A stretch of 64,000 nt of DNA from UBA5614 sp963667535 (lineage in GTDB: Bacteria > Cloacimonadota > Cloacimonadia > Cloacimonadales > Cloacimonadaceae), in assembly GCA_963667535.2 (NCBI GenBank), contig CAXXDU010000002.1, positions 1,240,001 to 1,304,000 of the forward strand, written 5' to 3'. The position numbers and the translations under genes were made by a program. This document shows, one piece after another, positions 16,769-25,884 of this stretch (position 1 is the stretch's first letter; the number at the start of each line of letters is the position of its first letter). The notes under the pieces are model-generated. The model saw nothing but the letters and a program-made list of their open reading frames with translations, was not told the DNA's origin and searched no databases.

Positions 16769-19700
16769 TTAAGAAACCAGAGTGGTCGGGTCTGAACTTT
16801 TCACATACTCTAGTTTTTGTCTGAGTTGAGTGAGTTGTGCCATGACATGTAATTCCGGCATGTCAGCAGCAGCATCAGCAAGAATTTCTAATGTATCATT
16901 CAAGCTTTCAAACCACCGTCTACTAAGGATTCTGTCATCAATTAGCCCCAATAGGCCATTTTGTAATGTTATCAAGTGTCCCGCCAGGTTACCACTATCA
17001 ACAGATGAAATGTAAAGTGGGTAAAGTGCTTTCAGGGTCTGGGTATCGTACCAATTATATAAGTGCCCGTGATACTTATCCAGATTTTCCATAGTGTGGA
17101 TAGCTTTATCAGTACGGTTTATCAATTGTCCTGCTGAAATCGTTCCAAAGTCGTAAGCTGCCAGGTTTGCCAGCAAAGCAAGTCCCATATTTGTAGGTGA
17201 GGTACGATGGGCAACCACGGCAACAGGATGCTCCTGAAAATTATCAGGTGGCAGCCAGTTATGCTCTGCAGTGACAAAAGTCTCAAAGAATGCCCAGGTC
17301 TTGCGTGAAAGTCTGCGCAGAAAATTAATCTGATTTGCTGTCAGTTTAGCTTCACGTTGAGTCAGAGGACGGCTGATCCACCAGGTGATAACAGGGGAAG
17401 CAAACCAGAGGAGAAGTATTGGTGCAGCCATTTCCAGCCTTTGAGGCCTTAGGAAAATAAGTGTAATTACCGTTGCGATACTAATAAAGGGTGCAATCCA
17501 CATAGTACTGAAGGAATAAGACAGAGTTGTCCGGCTATGTTTATCAGATTCGCCGGAAGGATTCCATTCCAGCAGATGTTTATGCGATATCAGAATTCGC
17601 CAGACTGTGCGTACTACTGCATCAAGGCTATAGAATGCTTCATAGGGCAGGCATACAAGTGTAAGGGTAGCCTCAATCATACTTAGCCTGACAGAACGTA
17701 ATTCAATTGCCAAATGCTCTCTCAGAGTCACATCAACAGGTTTCCTGAGTATGTTGAGAGCTGAAGCTGCCAAAGCCGGAATAGCGATAATACTGATAAC
17801 TGCAAGAGTCCAAAGCCATGCAGCCGGCAATACTAACCAGCCCAACAGAAGTACCAGAGTCAAAGCAATTGCTGTCATGCTACGGCGCAAGTTGTCAAAA
17901 ATCTTCCACCGGGATAGCAGAGAAAGAGGGTTCTTTTTCAAATGGGCATCAACTCCGGGCACCAAAGGCATTATCCACTGAGCTATTTGCCAGTCTCCGC
18001 GTATCCACCTGTGCCGGCGGTTCACATCTGCATTATAGCGGGATGGGTATTCCTCATAAAGTTGTACATCGCTCAATAGTCCTGCACGGGCATAGCTTCC
18101 TTCTAAAAGGTCGTGACTGAGAATCCGGTTTTCGGGAAATTGTCCACTTAAAGACTGTTCAAAAGCATCAACATCATAAATGCCTTTACCAATGAAAGAA
18201 CCTTCTCCAAACAAATCCTGATAAACATCAGAAACAGTGCGTGTATAAGGGTCAATACCCGGCTCACTGGCACCTAACCTTGCATATAAAGAACGGTTTG
18301 CTCCAGGCAGGCTTACTGCCACCCGAGGCTGCAGGATTCCATAGCCATCAACAACACGCTGATGTTTGGCGTCGTATTGCGGATGGTTTAGGGGGTGAGC
18401 CATAGTCCCGATAAACTGTTTTGCCGAGTCTCGAACCAATTGGGTATCTGTATCCAGGGTTATTATGTATTTCACATCTTTTAAGACACTAACATTGCCA
18501 ACTATATGAGAGAAACATTTCTCAGAACGACCACGTAAAAACCCGTTTAAACCGGAGAGTTTACCACGTTTCCGTTCGTAACCCATCCAGATTAGTTCCT
18601 TTGGATTCCAGCGTCGGGGGCGATGAAACAGGAAGAAGATATCATAATCGGGATTTGGGTACAGCGCATTCAGTTCTGCAATTTTCTGGCTGGCAAACTG
18701 AACCAGCGGCTCATCTTCAGGTAATGACTCCGTGGTGGCATCTCTGAAATCAGTGAGAAGTCCATAATGTATATAATTGTCGCTATTTGCCAGAAAGCGT
18801 ACTTCCAGAGCCTTTGTCAGTTCTTCTATCTCCTGCATACCCGTGAGCATGGTTGGGACAATAACCAGAGTGCGCAATTCTTCAGGGATTCCTTTGGAAA
18901 AGTCCATGCGCGGCAAGAGTCTGGGTGTGGCGAGCATTGTGGCAAGCCAATTTACCAAAGCAACAGCCAGATGCCCGGTGCCTATTAGTATTAATAATCC
19001 ATGAAACTTGAAAATCCAGCCATGAATTCCATATGAAGATGCTTGCAATAACAAGAATGCAGTAAAGATAGAAGTCAGAAAAAGGATAGAACTGATATAG
19101 AATAGTGAAGGGTTTTTCTGACTATATTTAACTAAAAGCTCATTGGGAGTTATACGCATTTTTGCTGCACGTTTAAACAATGGCAATCCTTTATCAATCA
19201 GATAATATCCAACGTGCGTTATGCGGTCGTCACCCCCTTTTTGCTGTGCTCCTGCCTGTGCAAGCTGAATTGCAATGTGGGCCACCTCATTCTCTGATTG
19301 GTGACAGCTTTTTGCGACTTTTTCAATGATATGGCGATAACTGTCACGCGTGGCAAAGTCCATTTTTCCGTAGACATCAGCAGGGTCTTCTTTCAAGGTT
19401 GTTTCTACCATGCTCATAGATTCAACGAATTCCCGCCAGTCCATGGCTCCCAGAAAGCGAAGGCTGCCTATGCTATTGCTCATTGAGACTTGATCAGCAG
19501 CCAGTTGCTGGTTTTCGGAACGAACCATTTGCTCAATAGTAAGCCCGGATTCAGACAGTCTTTGTTCTATCCAGGTCAGAGGTAAAGAAAGACCGGGAAC
19601 CTGACCTTGCAGCTTGTGTGCAAGTTCTGCTACAAATGCGCTGACCATGGGTGGGTTGGAGCGTGCCATATCTGCGATTGCCAGGATAAGGCTTTTAGGG

Positions 19701-20377
19701 TCTTTAGCAGCAATCTCTGTCATCTGATTTGCCCAGAACTCAGCATTTTTACGGTACATCCTGTCTGCGGCAATCCTGGCAGCAACACGGCGAAGATTTT
19801 CCATCAGGGCTAAACGCAACATAATAGGAATAGCCCAAAGCTCACCCAGCTTCAGGACTAAAACAGATTGATAAGCAGATACAAAACTACTGAGATTTTC
19901 CGGGTCTATCCTGCCATCACCATGTGATACTGTCTCTAAAGCTATGTCATATACGCGTGGAAATCCCGCCGAGGGTCCGTTTAAAAGATTTGGCAGTTCG
20001 CGGCTGTAGCTCTTGGGAAAATGATGCTTTGCTGTCCGGATTTGTTCCTCAATCAGGTAAAAATTGTCTAAGAGCCATTCTCCGGCTGGTGTAATTAGCC
20101 TGTCTGCTTTTACGTCTTCTGTCAATAGGTCGTAAACTTCAAGCAGAACATTCTCATTCTCTGACAGGCGAGTCAATAAACTTTCTCTGTGAAGACCACT
20201 AGTAACTTTATGCATACCAGCCATGGTTTTGCCATGTGTTTTCATCTGATCGGCACTGTAAAGCTCCGCTCGCAGAGGCATCTCGTTATCGCTTTGAGTT
20301 TGAACCCTAATGTTTCCTTTAAGTAGTTTCCAATATCTGGAAAGACGGGCAGAAACTGTCTCAGTGGTCAAACTCAT
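16769..20377 (-). CDS. ndvB: Cyclic beta-1,2-glucan synthase, N-terminal half (GT84 glycosyltransferase, membrane)
   Basis: A 1202-aa inner-membrane protein that polymerises glucose from UDP-glucose into beta-1,2-glucan. The glycosyltransferase 84 region spans about residues 500-810, with the nucleotide-sugar motif TLDTDTQL (about 638) and the processive-type RHRWIRGDWQIAQW (about 790). Hydrophobic membrane clusters lie near 415-475, 820-870 and 950-1010. After about 1030 the start of the transglycosylation (glucoamylase-like) domain appears (TSPTNMGLALLANLAAYDFG, NWYDTQTLKALYP), then an in-frame TAA at 16769-16771 cuts it. With the next frame it totals about 2920 codons, close to full-length Cgs/NdvB proteins. 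The start ATG has aaggagacaaccaat upstream. No ndvA exporter gene is nearby. Confidence 0.85.
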   Translation of the reverse strand: MSLTTETVSARLSRYWKLLKGNIRVQTQSDNEMPLRAELYSADQMKTHGKTMAGMHKVTSGLHRESLLTRLSENENVLLEVYDLLTEDVKADRLITPAGEWLLDNFYLIEEQIRTAKHHFPKSYSRELPNLLNGPSAGFPRVYDIALETVSHGDGRIDPENLSSFVSAYQSVLVLKLGELWAIPIMLRLALMENLRRVAARIAADRMYRKNAEFWANQMTEIAAKDPKSLILAIADMARSNPPMVSAFVAELAHKLQGQVPGLSLPLTWIEQRLSESGLTIEQMVRSENQQLAADQVSMSNSIGSLRFLGAMDWREFVESMSMVETTLKEDPADVYGKMDFATRDSYRHIIEKVAKSCHQSENEVAHIAIQLAQAGAQQKGGDDRITHVGYYLIDKGLPLFKRAAKMRITPNELLVKYSQKNPSLFYISSILFLTSIFTAFLLLQASSYGIHGWIFKFHGLLILIGTGHLAVALVNWLATMLATPRLLPRMDFSKGIPEELRTLVIVPTMLTGMQEIEELTKALEVRFLANSDNYIHYGLLTDFRDATTESLPEDEPLVQFASQKIAELNALYPNPDYDIFFLFHRPRRWNPKELIWMGYERKRGKLSGLNGFLRGRSEKCFSHIVGNVSVLKDVKYIITLDTDTQLVRDSAKQFIGTMAHPLNHPQYDAKHQRVVDGYGILQPRVAVSLPGANRSLYARLGASEPGIDPYTRTVSDVYQDLFGEGSFIGKGIYDVDAFEQSLSGQFPENRILSHDLLEGSYARAGLLSDVQLYEEYPSRYNADVNRRHRWIRGDWQIAQWIMPLVPGVDAHLKKNPLSLLSRWKIFDNLRRSMTAIALTLVLLLGWLVLPAAWLWTLAVISIIAIPALAASALNILRKPVDVTLREHLAIELRSVRLSMIEATLTLVCLPYEAFYSLDAVVRTVWRILISHKHLLEWNPSGESDKHSRTTLSYSFSTMWIAPFISIATVITLIFLRPQRLEMAAPILLLWFASPVITWWISRPLTQREAKLTANQINFLRRLSRKTWAFFETFVTAEHNWLPPDNFQEHPVAVVAHRTSPTNMGLALLANLAAYDFGTISAGQLINRTDKAIHTMENLDKYHGHLYNWYDTQTLKALYPLYISSVDSGNLAGHLITLQNGLLGLIDDRILSRRWFESLNDTLEILADAAADMPELHVMAQLTQLRQKLEYVKSSDPTTLVS

Positions 20378-20662
20378 ATTGGTTGTCTCCTTTTGATTGG
20401 TTTCAGATTGTCATAAAGATAATATAAGCGAATCTCATGTTCGGTGCTCTTGTTATTTACATCTATATGCAAAGTGGCTGTTCAGGTGGGGGTATGCGCT
20501 CAAAGCACGCATAGAAAATCGTCATCACTATCAGATTAGAGAATATAGTTGGCTAGAACCCGGTCATCGTGGTAGGAGTAGGGTACTTCAATAATTTGCT
20601 AGTTGGAAGCGGGAAACAAATTTCGGTGGCAAATGTGGTTATACAAATCAGAGGCAATAAAA
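20378..20662. other. Intergenic region, no gene recognised
   Basis: Upstream of the glucan synthase gene and beyond the 3' end of the OmpA gene. The only structure noted is a weak hairpin, tatgcg...cgcata, at 20493-20513. A short plus-strand frame crosses it but has no family resemblance and no ribosome site. It probably holds the promoter for the glucan synthase gene. Confidence 0.5.
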
Positions 20663-20687
20663 AAAGGGGTTCGATTAGAACCCCTTT
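20663..20687 (-). terminator. Rho-independent terminator of the OmpA-family gene
   Basis: Arms aaaggggttc (20663-20672) and gaaccccttt (20678-20687) around a 5-nt loop. The plus strand has an A-tract on the left side, which is a T-tract in the direction of the minus-strand gene. Confidence 0.85.
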
Positions 20688-20707
20688 ATCATTTTATTAC
20701 TTGAGGA

Positions 20708-21895
20708 TTAGTCAATCCTGATAAATTCAATTCTTCTGTTAATCTGCTTATTGGCAGGTGTGTCATTTGCTACACGTGGTCTGCTCTCGCCATAACCGGC
20801 AGTAGTCAAACGTGTACCGTCAATACCCTTGCTAACCAGATAGGTTCTCACAGATTTTGCCCTTCTTTGTGAAAGGTCAAGATTGCTTGCATCACTACCA
20901 TCGCTATCTGTATGACCCTGGATAGAGAGTTTAACTTCAGGGAAGTCTTTAAGAGTTTGAACTACTTTGTTCAGTATAACAAGAGCTCCCGGAGTTAATT
21001 CTGCGCTACCTGTTTTGAATACAACACCCTCAATCACAAGATTGACATCTTTCTTAAATTCAATTTCAGGTTTCGGAGCCGGTGCAGGTTCGGGTATTGG
21101 TTCAGGAACCGGTTCTGGGATTACAACAGGTTCCGGCTCAGGTATTATGATTGGTTCCGGTATTGGTTCAATAACAGGTTCCGGTTTAGGTGGGGGTGGA
21201 GGTGGCGGAGGTGTTGGTTCCACAATAATGGGAGGTGGAGTAGCTATTGGTTTGGAGGATGATAGAGTAAGAGCTATATATCCTGTGAAAAAGGCATCTT
21301 TATCCTTTCCTCCTGGTGTTCCATCCAGATAGTCTGTATTAACTTTATGATATTCTACTCCGAGGTCACCCGATACTCCATATTTGGAGAAAAAAGTAAA
21401 TCCTCCCCCAATGATGGGGGCGGTGCTTGTATGTTTTGTATAGTTATTACTACTAGTAGTAATCGGGGATGCATTTCTTCTTTCCGGGTCAAAAGTAATA
21501 ACTCCGAATCCTGTATGAACATACGGAGCAATTCTCCGGATCATACCGTGACTAAAATATGCATTACAATACTTCCAGGTAGGTCTGATACGCACCATTA
21601 TATCACCACCGGCAATATATGTACGGAAATTGGGTGGCTTGGGTGGGTTCCCACCATCATAAGGTCCGCCATTCAGTTGGCTGAAATAAGCATACCCGCC
21701 CAAACTGGCATAATCAGTAAACCAAGCTTCATATGAGCCCCCAAACATAAAGAGAGACCTTTGTCCGCTAGGAATGTCGGTATCGGACACAGTACGTCCG
21801 CCCCTGACTGAAAATGTATTTGTTATAGAGAAACCAGTAGTTATAAAGACAAGAAGTAAAACAACTAAGGTAATTGACTTCCGAAAATCTCTCAT
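20708..21895 (-). CDS. OmpA-family outer-membrane protein with proline-rich hinge
   Basis: A 395-aa envelope protein. Residues 1-22 form a signal peptide. Residues about 25-210 alternate aromatic strands consistent with an eight-stranded outer-membrane barrel (FMFGGSYEAWFTDYASLGGY). Residues about 215-275 are a Pro-Glu repeat hinge (PEPIPEPIIIPEPEPV), long enough to cross part of the periplasm. The C-terminal OmpA domain (about 285-395) contains the peptidoglycan-binding signature GHTDSDGSDASNLDLSQRRA with the conserved Asp and Arg that grip diaminopimelate. It tethers the outer membrane to the cell wall. The start ATG is preceded by tttggaggttatttgac. It is a single-gene unit with its own terminator at 20663-20687. 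Confidence 0.92.
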   Translation of the reverse strand: MRDFRKSITLVVLLLVFITTGFSITNTFSVRGGRTVSDTDIPSGQRSLFMFGGSYEAWFTDYASLGGYAYFSQLNGGPYDGGNPPKPPNFRTYIAGGDIMVRIRPTWKYCNAYFSHGMIRRIAPYVHTGFGVITFDPERRNASPITTSSNNYTKHTSTAPIIGGGFTFFSKYGVSGDLGVEYHKVNTDYLDGTPGGKDKDAFFTGYIALTLSSSKPIATPPPIIVEPTPPPPPPPPKPEPVIEPIPEPIIIPEPEPVVIPEPVPEPIPEPAPAPKPEIEFKKDVNLVIEGVVFKTGSAELTPGALVILNKVVQTLKDFPEVKLSIQGHTDSDGSDASNLDLSQRRAKSVRTYLVSKGIDGTRLTTAGYGESRPRVANDTPANKQINRRIEFIRID

Positions 21896-22212
21896 GTCAA
21901 ATAACCTCCAAAGATTTTTTTCTATTTATAAAATTGGTTTCCATCTCTTTTTTGTCAAGGAAAAAAACAAAATTAAGTTTGTAAAGATGCTAATTGCGTG
22001 CTACGAAAACAGAAACAATCTATCCAAACAAATGGTTGATTAGCTTATATGCATCAGCATTTTGGCATAGGAATCTTCTGCGTTTATGAAATCTACCATG
22101 ATTTAGCATTATAATCGGGCTGATAAACCAACGAAAGATATTGACAATCTAAGGGAGAAAGAAAATATAATAAATATGATGTAAAGCGAATGAATATAGG
22201 AGATTGCAGCCA
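21896..22212. other. Divergent intergenic region between OmpA and cyclase genes
   Basis: About 315 bases, very AT-rich near 21905-21975. A TTGACA on the minus strand (within ttttttgtcaagg) could be a -35 element for the OmpA gene, but no well-spaced -10 is evident. The ribosome site for the cyclase gene, AGGAGA, lies at 22198-22203. No gene or repeat was recognised. Confidence 0.5.
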
Positions 22213-25200
22213 ATGGATATGAATAAAGATTTTTTTGGTTTTTGGCAGGAAGAGCAGGAAGAACCTGAATGGCAATTAAAAGAAGGTGAGAGACGAGATG
22301 TAGCTGTCCTTTTTGCTGATGTGCACGGCTTTACCAATATGTCCGGCCGGCATGACCCGGAAATTGTTCACGCTAAGATTGATGAATTGATGAAAGTATT
22401 CTCCAAGTGTACTCATTATTATGGAGGATTCGTTGATAAATATGTAGGGGATTGTATTATGTCCCTATTCGGAGCAAAAGTAGCTTCAGAAAATGATACT
22501 GAAAGAGCTATTCTTGCCGGATTGAAAATGATTAATCAATTAAAGTTGTATAATGCACTGCTCAAGACACAACCGCAGTTTAAAGATGAGGAACTCTCTA
22601 TCCGTGTTGGCATTAATACAGGTCTCGTAAGTGTAGGCAAAGTTGGTGCAGCCCGCGAAGGCGATTTCACAGTTTATGGCAATACAGTTAATCTTGCCTC
22701 ACGCATGGAAAGCAATGCGCCTTTGAATCAAATCATGGTGTCAGCTCAAACGAAACAAACAGTCGAGCACTTGTTTGAATTTGAGAGAGTTGGCTACATT
22801 CAGGTCAAAGGTTTTGATGAACAGATAGAAACCTTTGTGGTAAAGTGTGTAAGAAATGAACATCCGCACCGGTGGAGTGGCAGGAAGACATCATATGTGG
22901 GCAGAAGAACCGAAATTACTCTTTTACACAACATTGTATCCAATTCAATTAAAAGGATAAAAGAACCGGAGACTAAGTCGTTTTCACATACAAAAATCAG
23001 TATAACTGGCGAAGCAGGCATCGGGAAATCCCGCTTGCTGTATGAAACTCTTACTCAACAGCAAGACAGTTTTATCTATCTTTGTGCGATGTCTTCAAAC
23101 GTTAATCCTGCTCCCTTAAATACGCTGACCAGTTTACTTGAGAATTATTTTCATGTGCATGTCAATCAACCAGTGGAGATAAAAAAACAGAAACTGGAAA
23201 CAGGTATAGCTGAACTTATCAATTCAATGCCACTCAGGAAAGAAGCTTTGGAGGATATTGTCCCCATATTAGGGTATCTTTTAGAAATATTCTCTCCTGA
23301 CATCAGGCTCCAACAAAAGGGGAAAGACCTGCTTATACATATTCAACATTCAATTCTGGTTTTTATTGAAGCTATTATCTCATTAGCTGAACTGCATAGA
23401 AAGCCGCTGGTTATCAGTTGGGATGATTTGCATTGGGCAGATGATGTAACTCTTTTGACCCTCGACTATCTCTATAAATCCGCCGGATTGAGCAATAAAA
23501 ATACACCTGTACCAATACTTAGTTTTATCTTGTATCGGGAATGGGATTGTAAACAAGCCATTCTGGATATGATTGAGTTTGATCAGAAAGTAGCTTTAAC
23601 AGCTCTAAAAGACTCAGAAATAATCCAGCTCATCAAACAGCAAGCCGGTCAAATGGAACTTCCGCAAAGCACTATTGACAAAGTAAAAGAGCTTTCTGAC
23701 GGGAATCCCTTCTTCCTGGAAGAGTGGTGCAACTATATCTATAACCTGCCAAAGTATGAGAAAAGAGATTTGCCGGTTCCCACTAATCTGCATGCATTAA
23801 TATTATCCAGGTTGGATAGACTTTCCGAAGCGGTCAAACTGCTCTTGCAGAAAGCTTCGGTTATCGGGCAAGAGTTTTTCGTGGAAATATTGCATGAGAT
23901 AGAGAAGCGTCTTCAGAATTCCGATGATACAGATAAAACTCTGGCAGATATGGAAGGTCAGTCTCTCATACTGAAAATGCTGGGCTTTGACTATTCTGCA
24001 TACTTCTTTAAACATATTACTACCCGTGAAGTAGCGTATCAGACACTATTGCAGATTAACAGAAAGGTATTGCACCAGCTCACAGCAGAAGCTATTGAAA
24101 GCATTTATCCCGAAAGACTGGACGAATTTCTCTTTGCTCTGGCAGAACATTATCAGCGGGCTGAAGTGGCAGATAAAGCCCAATATTACCTTTTCAAGGC
24201 CGCAAATGCTGCAGCCAGAAGCTTCAATAACACACAAGCTATCAATTATTATGACCACATATTAACCATATTACCTGAGACAGATATTCGGCAAAAAGCA
24301 GATACCTTACTCAAAAAAGCTGAAATCTGCTGGCTGACCGGTCAGTATAACGAAGCTGAACAACAAATAAGTATTGCGCTTAATCTTGCGGAAGAGATTA
24401 ATGACAGGGAATTATGCTTTGAAGCCTATCGTCAAAGAGGTATTGCCCGCTTTTACAGAGAAGAACTATCGCAAGCAAGACAGGACTTTGAACAGTGTCT
24501 CACCCTTGCTGAATCCGTCATTCCCGAGCAGGCAGGAATCCAGTCCTTACAAAAAGCCGTAGCCTATGGCAACCTCGGCATCTGGTTTCAACACAATCGA
24601 GCCTATGACAATGCGCTTGAATTTCACCAACAAAGCCTGAATTATGCCAATCTGCTGACAGACTCACACAGAAAAGCCAAGACCCTGAACAACCTCGGGT
24701 TGATTTACATGGAACAAAACAGGTATGAGGAAGCTATTGACCACTTCAGACAATGCCTTTCTATCTCCGAAATCAACCGCTACCTCAAGGAAGAATCATT
24801 ATCTCTGGGCAATCTGGGCTTAACCTTACAAAAACAAAACAAACCTGATGAAGCTAAACAGTATTTTGAACGCAAATGGCTGCTCTGTGAAAAGATGGGT
24901 GACCAGCTTGAACTTATTAAGGTTCTGGGTAATATCGGCAATCTGCACCGTGATAAAGGTGAACACCGCGAGGCTATGGAGTATTACAGTAAGGTTCTCA
25001 GGATTAAAGAAATGCTGGGTAATCCCAAAGAACTTGCCATTTCTCATAAAGTAATAGCTATGCAACTCTTAGAACTTAACCTGCAATCCGAGGCTCTGAT
25101 AGAAATCGATAAGGCTATCGACTATGCAGCAGATTATCCCAATCTCATGTGTGGTTATCTATATACTAAAGCTATAATACTATATGAATTGAAAGACTAC

Positions 25201-25326
25201 AAACAAGCAACAGAATTCAATCAACCTGCCCTGGAAATGGCAAAACAACAAAAGAAACAGCAAATGATTGATGCTTGCAATGAGTTATCTGAAAAGATTA
25301 GGCATGCAGAGGAAACTTTAGCTTAA
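22213..25326 (+). CDS. Class III nucleotidyl cyclase fused to AAA/STAND-type ATPase and TPR repeats
   Basis: A 1037-aa cytoplasmic signalling protein. Residues about 25-210 form a class III cyclase domain: metal ligands D36 (FADVHGF) and D80 (KYVGDCIM), K76 in the adenine-recognition position, and transition-state Asn/Arg in GNTVNLASRM, so it should be an active adenylate cyclase. A P-loop ATPase follows, with Walker A GEAGIGKSR (about 266) and Walker B-like LVISWDDLHWAD (about 400). From about 600 to the end TPR helices dominate. The family couples protein sensing by TPRs to cAMP output. The start is ATG 22213, 9 bases after AGGAGA, rather than the upstream TTG at 22204. A dispersed repeat is embedded in frame at 24517-24543, and a broken paralogous tail lies at 26556-26749. 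Confidence 0.87.
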   Translation: MDMNKDFFGFWQEEQEEPEWQLKEGERRDVAVLFADVHGFTNMSGRHDPEIVHAKIDELMKVFSKCTHYYGGFVDKYVGDCIMSLFGAKVASENDTERAILAGLKMINQLKLYNALLKTQPQFKDEELSIRVGINTGLVSVGKVGAAREGDFTVYGNTVNLASRMESNAPLNQIMVSAQTKQTVEHLFEFERVGYIQVKGFDEQIETFVVKCVRNEHPHRWSGRKTSYVGRRTEITLLHNIVSNSIKRIKEPETKSFSHTKISITGEAGIGKSRLLYETLTQQQDSFIYLCAMSSNVNPAPLNTLTSLLENYFHVHVNQPVEIKKQKLETGIAELINSMPLRKEALEDIVPILGYLLEIFSPDIRLQQKGKDLLIHIQHSILVFIEAIISLAELHRKPLVISWDDLHWADDVTLLTLDYLYKSAGLSNKNTPVPILSFILYREWDCKQAILDMIEFDQKVALTALKDSEIIQLIKQQAGQMELPQSTIDKVKELSDGNPFFLEEWCNYIYNLPKYEKRDLPVPTNLHALILSRLDRLSEAVKLLLQKASVIGQEFFVEILHEIEKRLQNSDDTDKTLADMEGQSLILKMLGFDYSAYFFKHITTREVAYQTLLQINRKVLHQLTAEAIESIYPERLDEFLFALAEHYQRAEVADKAQYYLFKAANAAARSFNNTQAINYYDHILTILPETDIRQKADTLLKKAEICWLTGQYNEAEQQISIALNLAEEINDRELCFEAYRQRGIARFYREELSQARQDFEQCLTLAESVIPEQAGIQSLQKAVAYGNLGIWFQHNRAYDNALEFHQQSLNYANLLTDSHRKAKTLNNLGLIYMEQNRYEEAIDHFRQCLSISEINRYLKEESLSLGNLGLTLQKQNKPDEAKQYFERKWLLCEKMGDQLELIKVLGNIGNLHRDKGEHREAMEYYSKVLRIKEMLGNPKELAISHKVIAMQLLELNLQSEALIEIDKAIDYAADYPNLMCGYLYTKAIILYELKDYKQATEFNQPALEMAKQQKKQQMIDACNELSEKIRHAEETLA
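24517..24543 (+). repeat. Dispersed GTCATTCCCG...GGAATCCAG repeat inside a coding region
   Basis: The bases GTCATTCCCGAGCAGG then CAGGAATCCAG match the widespread intergenic palindrome family whose accidental translation gives VIPAxAGIQ. Here it is read in frame as VIPEQAGIQ between two TPR units of the cyclase protein. A second copy with an intact GCGAAAGC loop lies between genes at 26754-26779 in the same orientation. Confidence 0.65.
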
Positions 25327-25398
25327 TATCATTCAGACTAATCAATTTTATTGTTTAGATTAGTGTACTCTTAATTATAGAAAAGACCTTGTACGTTA

Positions 25399-25548
25399 CT
25401 TACTTTGTCCCTGTATCTTGCTTAATAGATCCACAAGACCAGAAGCACTGATATACGGCTCATATACGGGTCGCACCCGTATATGAGCCGTCCATCTCCC
25501 GTATATCACCAGCGGATCAGATAAGGAATAAATAAGGAACAAGGAATG
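25399..25548 (+). repeat. Dispersed variable-core hairpin repeat, copy 2
   Basis: The left flank TATCTTGCTTAATAGATC is shared with copy 1. The core is a perfect 17-bp hairpin: ACGGCTCATATACGGGT (25455-25471), loop cgc, ACCCGTATATGAGCCGT (25475-25491). The right flank (CCATCTC, CCAGCGGATCAGATAAGG, AAGGAATG) aligns with copies 1 and 3. The core has no sequence similarity to the cores of the other copies. Confidence 0.8.
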
Positions 25549-25641
25549 CGCTTGACAGAAAGATAAACAATAAATTGGCTCTTTTTCTGTGAATAAAATA
25601 TATGTGAGTAACAATATTGAGCTTGATTTCCAGATGGATAG

Positions 25642-25862
25642 ACCTCGTAGAGGTGAAATGTCTTAGCCTGAGGTGGTAACCTCAGGAAATGGTGGAAACC
25701 TCATGGATAAAAATGAAAAGATCAGACAAACCTCGTAGAGGTGACATGTCTTAGCCTGAGGTGGTAACCTCAGGAAATGGTGGTAACCTCATGGTTAAAA
25801 ATGAGAATATCAGATAAACCTCGCAGAGGTGAAATCCCTTAGCCTGAGGTGGTAACCTCAGG
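25642..25862 (+). repeat. REP-like tandem array, three units at 88-bp period
   Basis: Three 45-nt REP-like units start at 25642, 25730 and 25818, exactly 88 bases apart. Each has a small hairpin, CCTC-GTA/GCA-GAGG, followed by GTGAAAT or GTGACAT, then CTTAGC and a second hairpin, CTGAGG-TGGTAA-CCTCAG. Spacers between units are also nearly identical. Two similar units lie in opposite orientation beyond the transposase (26428-26534), giving the converging arrangement usual around RAYT genes. Confidence 0.85.
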
Positions 25863-25884
25863 AACATTGTACAAAACGGATTTT

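Noticed and set aside
25396..25614. Minus-strand open frame of 72 codons
   Set aside because: It covers repeat copy 2 and is explained by the repeat, not by a gene.
25642..25862. Possible CRISPR array
   Set aside because: Repeat and spacer are both duplicated at 88-bp period, the units are internally palindromic twice, and there are no cas genes; it fits REP units around a RAYT.
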